From: Symsagittifera roscoffensis
Taxonomy: Eukaryota > Xenacoelomorpha > Acoela > Convolutidae
Assembly: GCF_963678635.1 (NCBI RefSeq)
Contig: NC_087062.1
Coordinates: forward strand, 17,781,789 to 17,845,788
Direction of reading: 5' to 3'
Length of the DNA stretch: 64,000 bases
Each line of letters opens with the position of its first letter. Position 1 is the stretch's first letter. This document shows positions 53,195 through 64,000 of this stretch, in pieces. A program made the position numbers and the translations under genes. The notes below the pieces were generated by a model. It ran no database searches, was not told the DNA's origin, and worked only from the letters and a program-made list of their open reading frames with translations.

Positions 53195-54510
53195 TTTTAG
53201 TGTACTCTGACTGCACCTAATTACAGGTTTGGTAATTTCGAACTTATAAAATTTTTTTAAATTCCCATTTTAAAAGCGTCATCTCGAAAACTTATTGGGC
53301 CTCTGGAGAAATTTGGAAGCCAGATTTGCAACCACTGAGACTCCCTGAGAGCACCCTACAATAGGGTTAGGAATCCAAAATTTTGTGAACTTTTTTAAAC
53401 CTAAGATTACCGAAAAAAAAATTTAAAAAAAAACGTCTTATCTCGGAAACTAAAAGGATTTGAGCATTCATATTAAGAGGCAAGATTTGAGACGCCTGGG
53501 TGTACGCTGACAATAAGGTTGTATCTTCATCATGTTAGTAGTTTCAAATTTCTTGAATTTCTTTGTAGATAAATCTTTGAGAAATTTTTTAAAAAAATCG
53601 AAAAACGTCACATCTCGGAAACTAAAAGCATTTGAGCAGTCGCGTTTAGCAGTCGCATGTGGCAAGATTTGCAACTCTTTAGAGTACCCTGACAACACCG
53701 AACTATAGAGTTAGGAATTTCAAATTTTGAAAAATAATTAGCTTTCTGAAAATTTTGAAAAAATCACAAAAAAACGTCACATCTCGAAAACTACAAACAA
53801 TTGAGCAGTGATATTTGGAGACAAGATTCGCAATCCTTGAGAGTACTTTGACAGGACCTAGCAACTGGGTTGGGAATTTCAGATTTTTAAAGAATAGAAA
53901 TAATTCAAGTTTTCTGAAAAATTTTGAAAAAATCGCAAAAAACGTCATATCTCGAAAACTACAAAGAATTGAGGAGTCATACTTGGAGGCAAGATTCGCA
54001 ATCTTTGAGAGTACTCCGACAGGACCTAACTACAGGGTTGGGTATTTCAGATTTTTAAAAACTAATAATAATTTAAGTTTTCTGAAAAATTTTGAAAAAA
54101 TCACAACAAACATCATATCTCGAAAACTACAAGGATTTGAACAGTCATATTTGGAGGCAAGATTTGTAACTCCTTAGAGTACTCCGACAGGACCTAACTA
54201 CAGGGTTGAGAATTTCAGATGTTTAAAAACTTATAAAAATTTATGTTTATTAGAAAAATTTAGAAAAAATCACAAAATACGTCATATCTCAAAAACTACA
54301 AGGATTTGAACAGTCATATTTGGAGGCAAGATTTGTAACTCCTTAGAGTACTCCGACAGCACCCAACTACAGGGTTGGGAACTTCAAGTTTTGTAAATTA
54401 TTTTGTTATTTGAAATTTCTGAAAAAATCTCAAAAATCGTCTTATCTCGTTAACTAAAATGATTCGGGCATTCAAAATTGGAGGCCAAAATCGCAACCCC
54501 TAATTCGATA
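53195..54510. repeat. Tandem array, family F (about 163-170-bp unit, 8 copies)
   Basis: ATCTCGAAAAC-like anchors lie at about 53280, 53440, 53610, 53780, 53947, 54115, 54283 and 54446. Each unit also has GGAGGCAAGATT and ACAGGACCTAACTACAGGGT. Some units are exactly 168 bp (56 codons), so long open frames persist on both strands (for example 53815-54177 with a repeated RVGYFRFLK / SYLEARF pattern). I read these as repeat by-products. Confidence 0.9.
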
Positions 54511-54690
54511 TTGGGCTGCTTAACCAAAGCTCGGTAAAATAACCACTAAAATCAAATTGGAAAATCGAAAAAAAATTCTTAACCATTGCAATATACGATA
54601 TAGCTTAAACATGCAAAAATAATACGTTGAAAAAGCTTAAACATGGCGAGATAGTGATGCCCGCATTTAAATATATAATAGATTGGAGGG
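54511..54690. other. Short non-repeat spacer between F and D arrays
   Basis: About 180 bp. It includes an internal near-repeat AGCTTAAACATG (about 54,602 and 54,635) but belongs to neither flanking family. No gene. Confidence 0.4.
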
Positions 54691-57600
54691 ATAATTTTGT
54701 CGATGTTTCAGTCCAAAACGTGACTTTCATTTGAACTCGTGTTAGAATTAATCCTGTTATTTTTCAGTTAGTTTGTGAAAGTATTTCTCGTATTGGGAAA
54801 AGGTAATTACAACGCAATTTAAGGATCCCATATATCGCAAGCAACTAGAAGATCACTCAAATCGAATGATTTAGGCGTTGAAACGAAAAAAGTTGTTCAT
54901 TCTCGACAAAAACACTTAATTCGAATCACAGCTCGTTTTAATTGGACGGATAATCTTGTCGGTGTTTCATCACAAATTGTGACTTTCATTTGAACTCGTG
55001 TTGGAAATATACCTGTTATTTTTCAGTAAATTTATGATACTATTTCTTTTTTTGGGAAAAAGGATTTACGTCATTTAAGGATTCTACACATCGCAAGCAA
55101 CTGGAAGATCACTCAAATCGAATACTTGGGGCGTTGAAAAAAAATACACTCTTTTCATTCTTGACGAAAAGGCACTAATCGAATCACAGCTCATTTCAAA
55201 TGGACGGATAATCTTGTCGGTTCTTCATACCAAAACGTGACTTTCATTAAACTCGTGTTGGAATTGATCCCGTTATTTTTCAGTTTATTTTGTGATAGTA
55301 TTTCTTTTATTGGGATAATGTATTTACAACGTGATTTAAGGATTCTGTATATCGCAAGCAACTAAAAGATCACTCACATCGAATACTTGCTGCATTGAAA
55401 AAAATACACTCTTTTCATTCTTCACGAAAACGCACTAATCAAATCACATCTCATTTCAATTGAATTGGACGGATAATTTTGTCGATGTTTCCTTCCATAA
55501 TGTGACTTTCATTTGAACTCGTGTTAGAATTAATCCTGTTATTTTTCAGTTAGTTTGTGAAAGTATTTCCTTTTTAGAGGAAAACTTATTAACGTCATTT
55601 AAGGATTCTATACATCGCAAGCAACTGGAAGATCACTCAAATCGAAAACTTGGGGCGTTAAAAAATACACTCTTTTCATTCTTGACGAAAAGGCACTAAT
55701 CGAATCACAGCTCATTTCAAATGGACGTATAATCTTGTCGGTTCTTCATACCAAAACGTGACTTTCATTGAACTCGTGTTGGAATTGATCCCGTTATTTT
55801 TCAATTAATTTGTGATTGTATGTCTTTTATTGGGAAATTGTATTTAAAATTTAATTTAAGGATTCTATATATCGCAAGCAAGTAGAAGATCACTCAAACC
55901 AAATACTTGAGGCGTTTGAACAAAAAATCATTTCATTCTTGACAAAAATGCCCTAATCGAATCACAGCTCATTTCAATTGTACGGAGAACCTTGCCAGTG
56001 TTTCATCCCAAAAAGTGAAATTCATTCAAACTCGTGTTGGAATTAATCTTGTTTTTTTTTTCAATTAATTTGTGATAATATTTCTTTTAAAGAAACAAAA
56101 ACCTCTTTCCACTCTTGACGAGAACGCACTAATCAAATCACCGCTCATTTTAATTGGACTGATATCTGGTCGGTTTTCAGATCAAAACGTGCCTTTCATT
56201 GAACTCGTGATGGAAGTAATCCTGTTATTTTCCATTTAATTTGTAATAAAACTTCCTTTATTGGGAAAATCTAATTACAACGTGAATTAAGGATTCTATA
56301 CATCCCAAACAATTAGAATATCACTCAAATCAATTATTTGAGGCGTTGAAACAAAAAATTCCTTTCATTCTTGACGAACACCCACTAATCGAATCAAAGC
56401 TTATTTCAGTTGGGCGGATAATTTTGTCGGTTTTTCAAGTCAAAACGTAGCTTTCAATTGAACTCGTGTTGAAATTATTCCTGTTATTTTTCAGTTAATT
56501 TGTAAAAATATTTCTTTTATTGGGAAAATCTATTTACAACGTGATTTAAGGACTCTATAAATCGCAAGCAACTAGAAGATCACTCAAATCAAATACGTGA
56601 GGCGTTGAAACAAAAAATTCTTTTCATTCTTCACGAAAACGCACTAAGCAAATCACAGCTCATTTTAATTGAACTGGACGGATAATTTTGTCGGTGTTTC
56701 ATTCCAAAACGTGACTTTCATTTGATCTCGGGTTAGAATTAACCCTGTTATTTTTCAGTGAATTTGTGATTGTGTCTTTTATTGGGAAATTGTATTTAAA
56801 ATTTAATTTAAGGATTCTATAAATCGCAAGCAACTAGAAGATCACTCAAATCAAATACGTGAGGCGTTGAAACAAAAAACTCCTTTCATTCTTGACGAAC
56901 ACCCACTAATCGAATCAAAGGTTATTTCAAATGGACGTATAATCTTGTCGGTTCTTCATACCAAAACGTGACTTTCATTGAACTCGTGTTGGAATTGATC
57001 CCGTTATTTTTCAGCTAATTTGTGATTGTATGTCTTTTATTGGGAAATTGTATTTAAAACTTAATTTAGGGATTCTATAAATCGCAGGCAACTAGAAGAT
57101 CACTCAAATCAAATACGTGAGGCGTTGAAACAAAAAATTCTTTTCATTCTTCACAAAAACGCACTAAGCAAATCACAGCTCATTTCAATTAAACTGGACG
57201 GATAATTTTGTCGGTGTTTCATTCCAAAACGTGACTTTCATTTGATCTCGGGTTAGAATTAACCCTGTTATTTTTCAGTTAATTTGTGATTGTGTCTTTT
57301 ATTGGGAAATTGTATTTAAAATTTAATTTAAGGATTCTATAAATCGCAAGCAACTAGAAGATCACTCAAATCGAAAACTTGGGGCGTTAAAAAAATACAC
57401 TCCCTTCATTCTTGACGAAAAGGCACTAATCGAATCACAGCTCATTTCAAATGGACGTATAATCTTGTCGGTTCTTCATACCAAAACGTGACTTTCATTG
57501 AACTCGTGTTGGAATTGATCCCGTTATTTTTCAGTTAATTTGTGATTGTATGTCTTTTATTGGGAAATTGTATTTAAAATTTAATTTAAGGATTCTATAT

Positions 57601-60600
57601 ATCGCAAGCAAGTAGAAGATCACTCAAACCAAATACTTAAGGCGTTTGAACAAAAATCATTTCATTCTTGACAAAAATGCCCTAATCGAATCACAGCTCA
57701 TTTCAATTGTACGGAGAACCTTGCCAGTGTTTTATCCCAAAAAGTGAAATTCATTCAAACTCGTGTTGGAATTAATCTTGTTTTTTTTTTCAATTAATTT
57801 GTGATAATATTTCTTTTAAAGAAACAAAAACCTCTTTCCACTCTTGACGAGAACGCACTAATCGAATCACCGCTCATTTTAATTGGACTGATATCTGGTC
57901 GGTTTTCAGATCAAAACGTGCCTTTCATTGAACTCGTGATGGAAGTAATCCTGTTATTTTCCATTTAATTTGTAATAAAACTTCCTTTATTGGGAAAATC
58001 TAATTACAACGTGAATTAAGGATTCTATACATCCCAAACAACTAGAATATCACTCAAATCAATTATTTGAGGCGTTGAAACAAAAAATTCCTTTCATTCT
58101 TGACGAACACCCACTAATCGAATCAAAGCTTATTTCAGTTGGGCGGATAATTTTGTCGGTTTTTCAAGTCAAAACGTAGCTTTCAATTGAACTCGTGTTG
58201 AAATTATTCCTGTTATTTTTCAGTTAATTTGTAAAAATTTTTCTTTTATTGGGAAAATCTATTTACAACGTGATTTAAGGACTCTATAAATCGCAAGCAA
58301 CTAGAAGATCACTCAAATCAAATACGTGAGGCGTTGAAACAAAAAATTCTTTTCATTCTTCACGAAAACGCACTAAGCAAATCACAGCTCATTTTAATTG
58401 AACTGGACGGATAATTTTGTCGGTGTTTCATTCCAAAACGTGACTTTCATTTGATCTCGGGTTAGAATTAACCCTGTTATTTTTCAGTGAATTTGTGATT
58501 GTGTCTTTTATTGGGAAATTGTATTTAAAATTTAATTTAAGGATTCTATAAATCGCAAGCAACTAGAAGATCACTCAAATCAAATACGTGAGGCGTTGAA
58601 ACAAAAAACTCCTTTCATTCTTGACGAACACCCACTAATCGAATCAAAGGTTATTTCAAATGGACGTATAATCTTGTCGGTTCTTCATACCAAAACGTGA
58701 CTTTCATTGAACTCGTGTTGAAATTATTCCTGTTATTTTTCAGTTAATTTGTAAAAATTTTTCTTTTATTGGGAAAATCTATTTACAACGTGATTTAAGG
58801 ACTCTATAAATCGCAAGCAACTAGAAGATCACTCAAATCAAATACGTGAGGCGTTGAAACAAAAAATTCTTTTCATTCTTCACGAAAACGCACTAAGCAA
58901 ATCACAGCTCATTTTAATTGAACTGGACGGATAATTTTGTCGGTGTTTCATTCCAAAACGTGACTTTCATTTGATCTCGGGTTAGAATTAATCCTGTTAT
59001 TTTTCACTTAGTTTGTGAGAGTATTTCTCTTATTGGGAAAATGTATTTACAACGTGATTTAAGGAGTCTATATATCGCAAGCAACTAGAAGATCACTCAA
59101 AACAAATACTTAGGGCATTGAAAAAAAAAACACTCTTTTCATTCCTGACGAAAAGGCACTAATCGAATCACAGCTCATTTCAATTGGACGGATAATCTTG
59201 TCGGTGTTTCATCTCAAAACGTGATTTTCAGTTGATCTCGGGTTGGAATTAATCCTGCTATTTTTCACTTAGTTTGTGAGAGTATTTATCTTTTTGGGAA
59301 AAAGTATTTACAACGTGATTTAAGGAGTCTATACATCGCAAGCAACTAGAAGATCACTCAAATCAAATACTTGGGGCATTGAAAAAAAATACACTCTTTT
59401 CATTCTTCACGAAAACGCACTAATCAAATCACAGCTCTTTTCAATTGAATTAAACGGATAATTTTGTCGATGTTTCCTTCCAAAACGTGACTTTCATTTG
59501 AACTCGTGTTAGAATTAATCCTGTTATTTTTCAGTTAGTTTGTGAAAGTATTTCTTTTTTAGGGGAAAAAGTATTTACGTCGTTTAAGGATTCTATACAT
59601 CGCAAGCAACTGGAAGATCACTCAAATCGAATACTTGGGGCGTTAAAAAATACACTCTTTTCATTCTTGACGAAAAGGCACTAATCGAATCACAGCTCAT
59701 TTCAAATGGACGTATAATCTTGTTGGTTCTTCATACAAAAACGTAACTTTCATTGAACTCGTGTTGGAATTGATCCCGTTAATTTTCAGTTAATTTGTGA
59801 TAGTATGTCTTTTATTGGGAATTTGTATTTAAAATTTAATTTAAGGATTCTATATATCGCAAGCAACTAGAAGATCACTCAAAACAAATACTTAGGGCAT
59901 TGAAAAAAAAAAACACTCTTTTCATTCCTGACGAAAAGGCACTAATCGAATCACAGCTCATTTCAATTGGACGGATAATCTTGTCGGTGTTTCATCTCAA
60001 AACGTGATTTTCAGTTGATCTCGGGTTGGAATTAATCCTGCTATTTTTCACTTAGTTTGTGAGAGTATTTATCTTTTTGGGAAAAAGTATTTACAACGTG
60101 ATTTAAGGAGTCTATACATCGCAAGCAACTAGAAGATCACTCAAATCAAATACTTGGGGCATTGAAAAAAAATACACTCTTTTCATTCTTCACGAAAACG
60201 CACTAATCAAATCACAGCTCTTTTCAATTGAATTAAACGGATAATTTTGTCGATGTTTCCTTCCAAAACGTGACTTTCATTTGAACTCGTGTTAGAATTA
60301 ATCCTGTTATTTTTCAGTTAGTTTGTGAAAGTATTTCTTTTTTAGGGGAAAAAGTATTTACGTCGTTTAAGGATTCTATACATCGCAAGCAACTGGAAGA
60401 TCACTCAAATCGAATACTTGGGGCGTTAAAAAATACACTCTTTTCATTCTTGACGAAAAGGCACTAATCGAATCACAGCTCATTTCAAATGGACGTATAA
60501 TCTTGTTGGTTCTTCATACAAAAACGTAACTTTCATTGAACTCGTGTTGGAATTGATCCCGTTAATTTTCAGTTATTTTTGTGATAGTATGTCTTTTATT

Positions 60601-63600
60601 GGGAATTTGTATTTAAAATTTAATTTAAGGATTCTATATATCGCAAGCAAGTAGAAGATCACTCAAACCAAATACTTGAGGCGTTTGAACAAAAAATCAT
60701 TTCATTCTTGACAAAAATGCCCTAATCGAATCACAGCTCATTTCAATTGCACGGAGAACCTTGCCAGTGTCTCATCCCAAAAAGTGAAATTCATTCAAAC
60801 TCGTGTTGGAATTGACCTTGTTTTTTTCAACTAAATTGTGATAATATTTCTTTTAAAGAAACAAAAAATTCATTCCACTCTTGACGAGAACGCACTAATC
60901 GAATCACCGCTCATTTTAATTGGACGGATAATTTTGTCGATGTTTCCTTCCAAAACGTGACTTTTATTTGAACTCGGGTTAGAATTAATCCTGTTATTTT
61001 TCAATTAGTTTGTGAAAGTATTTCTCTTATTGGGAAAATGTATTTACAACGCAATTTAAGGATCCCATATATCGCAAGCAACTAAAAGATCGCTCAAATC
61101 AAATACTTGGGGCATTGAAAAAAAATTCACTCTTTTCATTCCTCACGAAAACGCACTAATCAAATCACAGCTCATTTCAATTGAATCGGAGGGATAATTT
61201 TGTCGATGGTTCATTCCAAAACGTGACTTTTATTTGAACTCGTGTTAGAATTAATCCTGTTATTTTTCAGTTAGTTTGTGAAAGTATTTCTTTTTCAGGG
61301 GAAAAAGTATTTACGTCATTTAAGGATTCTATACATCGCAAGCAACTGGAAGATCACTCAAATCGAATACTTGGGGCGTTAAAAAAATACACTCTTTTCA
61401 TTCTTGACGAAAAGGCACTAATCGAATCACAGCTCATTTCAAATGGACGTATAATCTTGTCGGTTCTTCATACCAAAACGTGACTTTCATTGAACTCGTG
61501 TTGGAATTGATCCCGTTATTTTTCAGTTAATTTGTGATAGTATGTCTTTTATTGGGAAATTGTATTTAAAATTTAATTTAAGGATTCTATATATCGCAAG
61601 CAACTAGAAGATCACTCAAAGCAAATACTTGAGGCGTTTGAACAAAAAATCATTTCATTCTTGACAAAAATGCCCTAATCGAAACACAGCTCATTTAAAT
61701 TGTACGGAGAACCTTGCCAGTGTTTCATCCCAAAAAGTGAAACTCATTCAAACTCGTGTTGGAATTAATCTTGTTTTTTTTTCACTAATTTGTGATAATA
61801 TTTGTTTTAAAGAAACAAAAAATTCCTTTCATTCTTGACGAACACCCACTAATCGAATCAAAGCTTATTTCAGTTGGGCTGATAATTTTGTCGGTTTTTC
61901 AAGTCAAAACGTAACTTTCAATTGAACTCGTGTTGAAATTATTCCTGTTATTTTTCAGTTAAATTGTAATAATACTTCTTTTATTGGGAAAATCTATTTA
62001 CAACGTGATTTAAGGACTCTATGAATCGCAAGCAACTAGAAGATCACTCAAATCAAATACGTGAGGCGTTGAAACAAAAATTCTTTTCATTCTTCACGAA
62101 AACGCACTAAGCAAATCACAGCTCATTTCAATTGAACTGGACGGATAATTTTGTCGGTGTTTCATCTCAAAACATGATTTTCATTTGATCTCGGGTTAGA
62201 ATTAATCCTGTTATTTTTCACTTAGTTTGTGAGAGTATTTCTCTTATTGGGAAAATGTATTTACAACGTGATTTAAGGAGTCTATATATCGCAAGCAACT
62301 AGAAGATCACTCAAAACAAATACTTAGGGCATTGAAAAAAAACACTCTTTTCATTCTTGACGAAAAGGCACTAATCGAATCACAGCTCATTTCAATTGGA
62401 CGGATAATCTTGTCGAAGTTTCATCTCAAAACGTGATTTTCAGTTGATCTCGGGTTGGAATTAATCCTGCTATTTTTCACTTAGTTTGTGAGAGTATTTA
62501 TCTTTTTGGGAAAAAGTATTAGCAACGTGATTTAAGGAGTCTATACATCGCAAGCAACTAGAAGATCACTCAAATCAAATACTTGGGGCATTGAAAAAAA
62601 ATACACTCTTTTCATTCTTCACGAAAACGCACTAATCAAATCACAGCTCATTTCAATTGAATTAAACGGATAATTTTGTCGATGTTTCCTTCCAAAACGT
62701 GACTTTCATTTGAACTCGTGTTAGAATTAATCCTGTTATTTTTCAGTTAGTTTGTGAAAGTATTTCTTTTTTAGGGGAAAAAGTATTTACGTCGTTTAAG
62801 GATTCTATACATCGCAAGCAACTGGAAGATCACTCAAATCGAATACTTGGGGCGTTAAAAAAATACACTCTTTTCATTCTTGACGAAAAGGCACTAATCG
62901 AATCACAGCTCATTTCAAATGGACGTATAATCTTGTTGGTTCTTCATACAAAAACGTAACTTTCATTGAACTCGTGTTGGAATTGATCCCGTTATTTTTC
63001 AGTTAATTTGTGATAGTATGTCTTTTATTGGGAATTTGTATTTAAAATTTAATTTAAGGATTCTATTTATCGCAAGCAAGTAGAAGATCACTCAAACCAA
63101 GTACTTGAGGCGTTTGAACAAAAAATCATTTCATTCTTGACAAAAATGCCCTGATCGAATCACAGCTCATTTCAATTGCACGGAGAACCTTGCCAGTGTC
63201 TCATCCCAAAAAGTGAAATTCATTCAAACTCGTGTTGGAATTGACTTTGTTTTTTTCAACTAAATTGTGATAATATTTCTTTTAAAGAAACAAAAAATTC
63301 TTTCCACTCTTGACGAGAACGCACTAATCGAATCACCGCTCATTTTAATTGGACGGATAATTTTGTCGATGTTTCCTTCCAAAACGTGAATTTTATTTGA
63401 ACTCGGGTTAGAATTAATCCTGTTATTTTTCAATAGTTTGTGAAAGTATTCCTCTTATTGGGAAAATGTATTTACAACGCAATTTAAGGATCCCATATAT
63501 CGCAAGCAACTAAAAGATCGCTCAAATCAAATACTTGGAGCATTGAAAAAAAATTCACTCTTTTCATTCCTCACGAAAACGCAGTAATCAAATCACAGCT

Positions 63601-64000
63601 CATTTCAATTGAATTGGAGGGATAATTTTGTCGATGGTTCATTCCAAAACGTGACTTTTATTTGAACTCGTGTTAGAATTAATCCTGTTATTTTTCAGTT
63701 AGTTTGTGAAAGTATTTCTTTTTCAGGGGAAAAAGTATTTACGTCATTTAAGGATTCTATACATCGCAAGCAACTGGAAGATCACTCAAATCGAATACTT
63801 GGGGCGTTAAAAAAAATACACTATTTTCATTCTTGACGAACAGGCACTAATCGAATCACAGCTCATTTCAAATGGACGTATAATCTTGTCGGTTCTTCAT
63901 ACCAAAACGTGACTTTCATTGAACTCGTGTTGGAATTGATCCCGTTATTTTTCAGTTAATTTGTGATAGTATGTCTTTGATTGGGAAATTGTATTTAAAA
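54691..64000 (+). repeat. Satellite D, main array (about 260-bp monomers, runs off the window)
   Basis: ATCGCAAGCAACTAGAAGAT-like anchors recur at about 54836, 55088, 55356, 55613, 55870, 56300, 56560, 56823, 57076, 57345, 57600, 58030 and so on to 63762. Most steps are 252-269 bp. Steps of about 428-437 bp (55870, 57600, 60640, 61590, 63070) mark a normal monomer plus a truncated one containing TCTTTTAAAGAAACAAAAA. Larger duplications are visible at offsets of about 782, 1,731 and 2,430 bp. Most monomers contain TTATTTTTCAG, a nematode-type 3' splice acceptor. No coding frame. Confidence 0.93.

Noticed and set aside
53468-54177. Frames of 76-120 codons on both strands of family F
   Set aside because: Arise because the unit is close to a multiple of three; opposite-strand frames are equally open, as expected for a non-coding repeat.
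9341-64000. CRISPR array
   Set aside because: The repeats are long tandem monomers without short identical repeats separated by unique spacers, and the DNA is eukaryotic.
1-64000. tRNA, rRNA or other structured RNA genes
   Set aside because: No stretch with recognisable A/B box plus cloverleaf or rRNA signature was seen by eye; a tRNAscan/Infernal run would settle this.

Overview
The window looks like AT-rich nematode nuclear DNA, probably Caenorhabditis or a close relative. The reasons are short introns with GT...TTTAG borders, tandem TTTTCAG acceptors just upstream of the only convincing start codon (as expected for spliced-leader trans-splicing), and a giant multi-zinc-finger protein whose size and layout resemble C. 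elegans LIN-13. The species cannot be fixed from the sequence alone.

Layout. Positions 1-1621 are AT-rich 3' flank with fragments of a dispersed repeat (AAGCCGA family). Positions 1622-8970 (minus strand) hold one complete three-exon gene: exon 1 8970-8460, exon 2 8122-7952, exon 3 7839-1622. Both introns are phase 1 and the joined CDS is 6,900 nt (2,299 aa plus stop). It encodes a Q/P-rich N-terminus, about ten copies of a composite C2H2-type zinc-finger module, an LxCxE motif in an acidic context, and a long acidic tail. Positions 8971-9340 are the 5' flank.

From about 9.34 kb to the end, the window is almost wholly tandem repeats of at least five families. E (9.34-11.98 kb) has roughly 1-kb units built from about 175-bp sub-monomers plus a conserved 14-bp-stem hairpin. 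A/B (11.98-32.0 and 35.7-39.06 kb) has about 1.86-2.0-kb higher-order units, each made of two diverged half-units. C (32.0-35.7 and 39.06-47.33 kb) has about 1.06-kb units and, in the second block, 2,132-bp near-identical higher-order units. F (53.2-54.5 kb) has a 163-170-bp unit. D (52.4-53.1 and 54.7-64.0 kb) has an about 260-bp monomer with periodic truncated monomers and continues past the window. A/B and C share a core of about 280 bp, and both A/B-to-C switches lie at that core, which suggests the arrays recombined through it.

Between C and D (47.33-52.4 kb) is a mixed segment. It holds a 44-bp D fragment, two hairpins that share a loop sequence, AAGCCGA-family pieces, a solitary C monomer, a 351-bp near-perfect palindrome, and two weak coding remnants (49.9-50.27 kb and 52.0-52.35 kb). 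I see no tRNA, rRNA, CRISPR, operon or other intact protein gene. The most interesting material is the modular zinc-finger protein and the layered satellite architecture with its recombination junctions.
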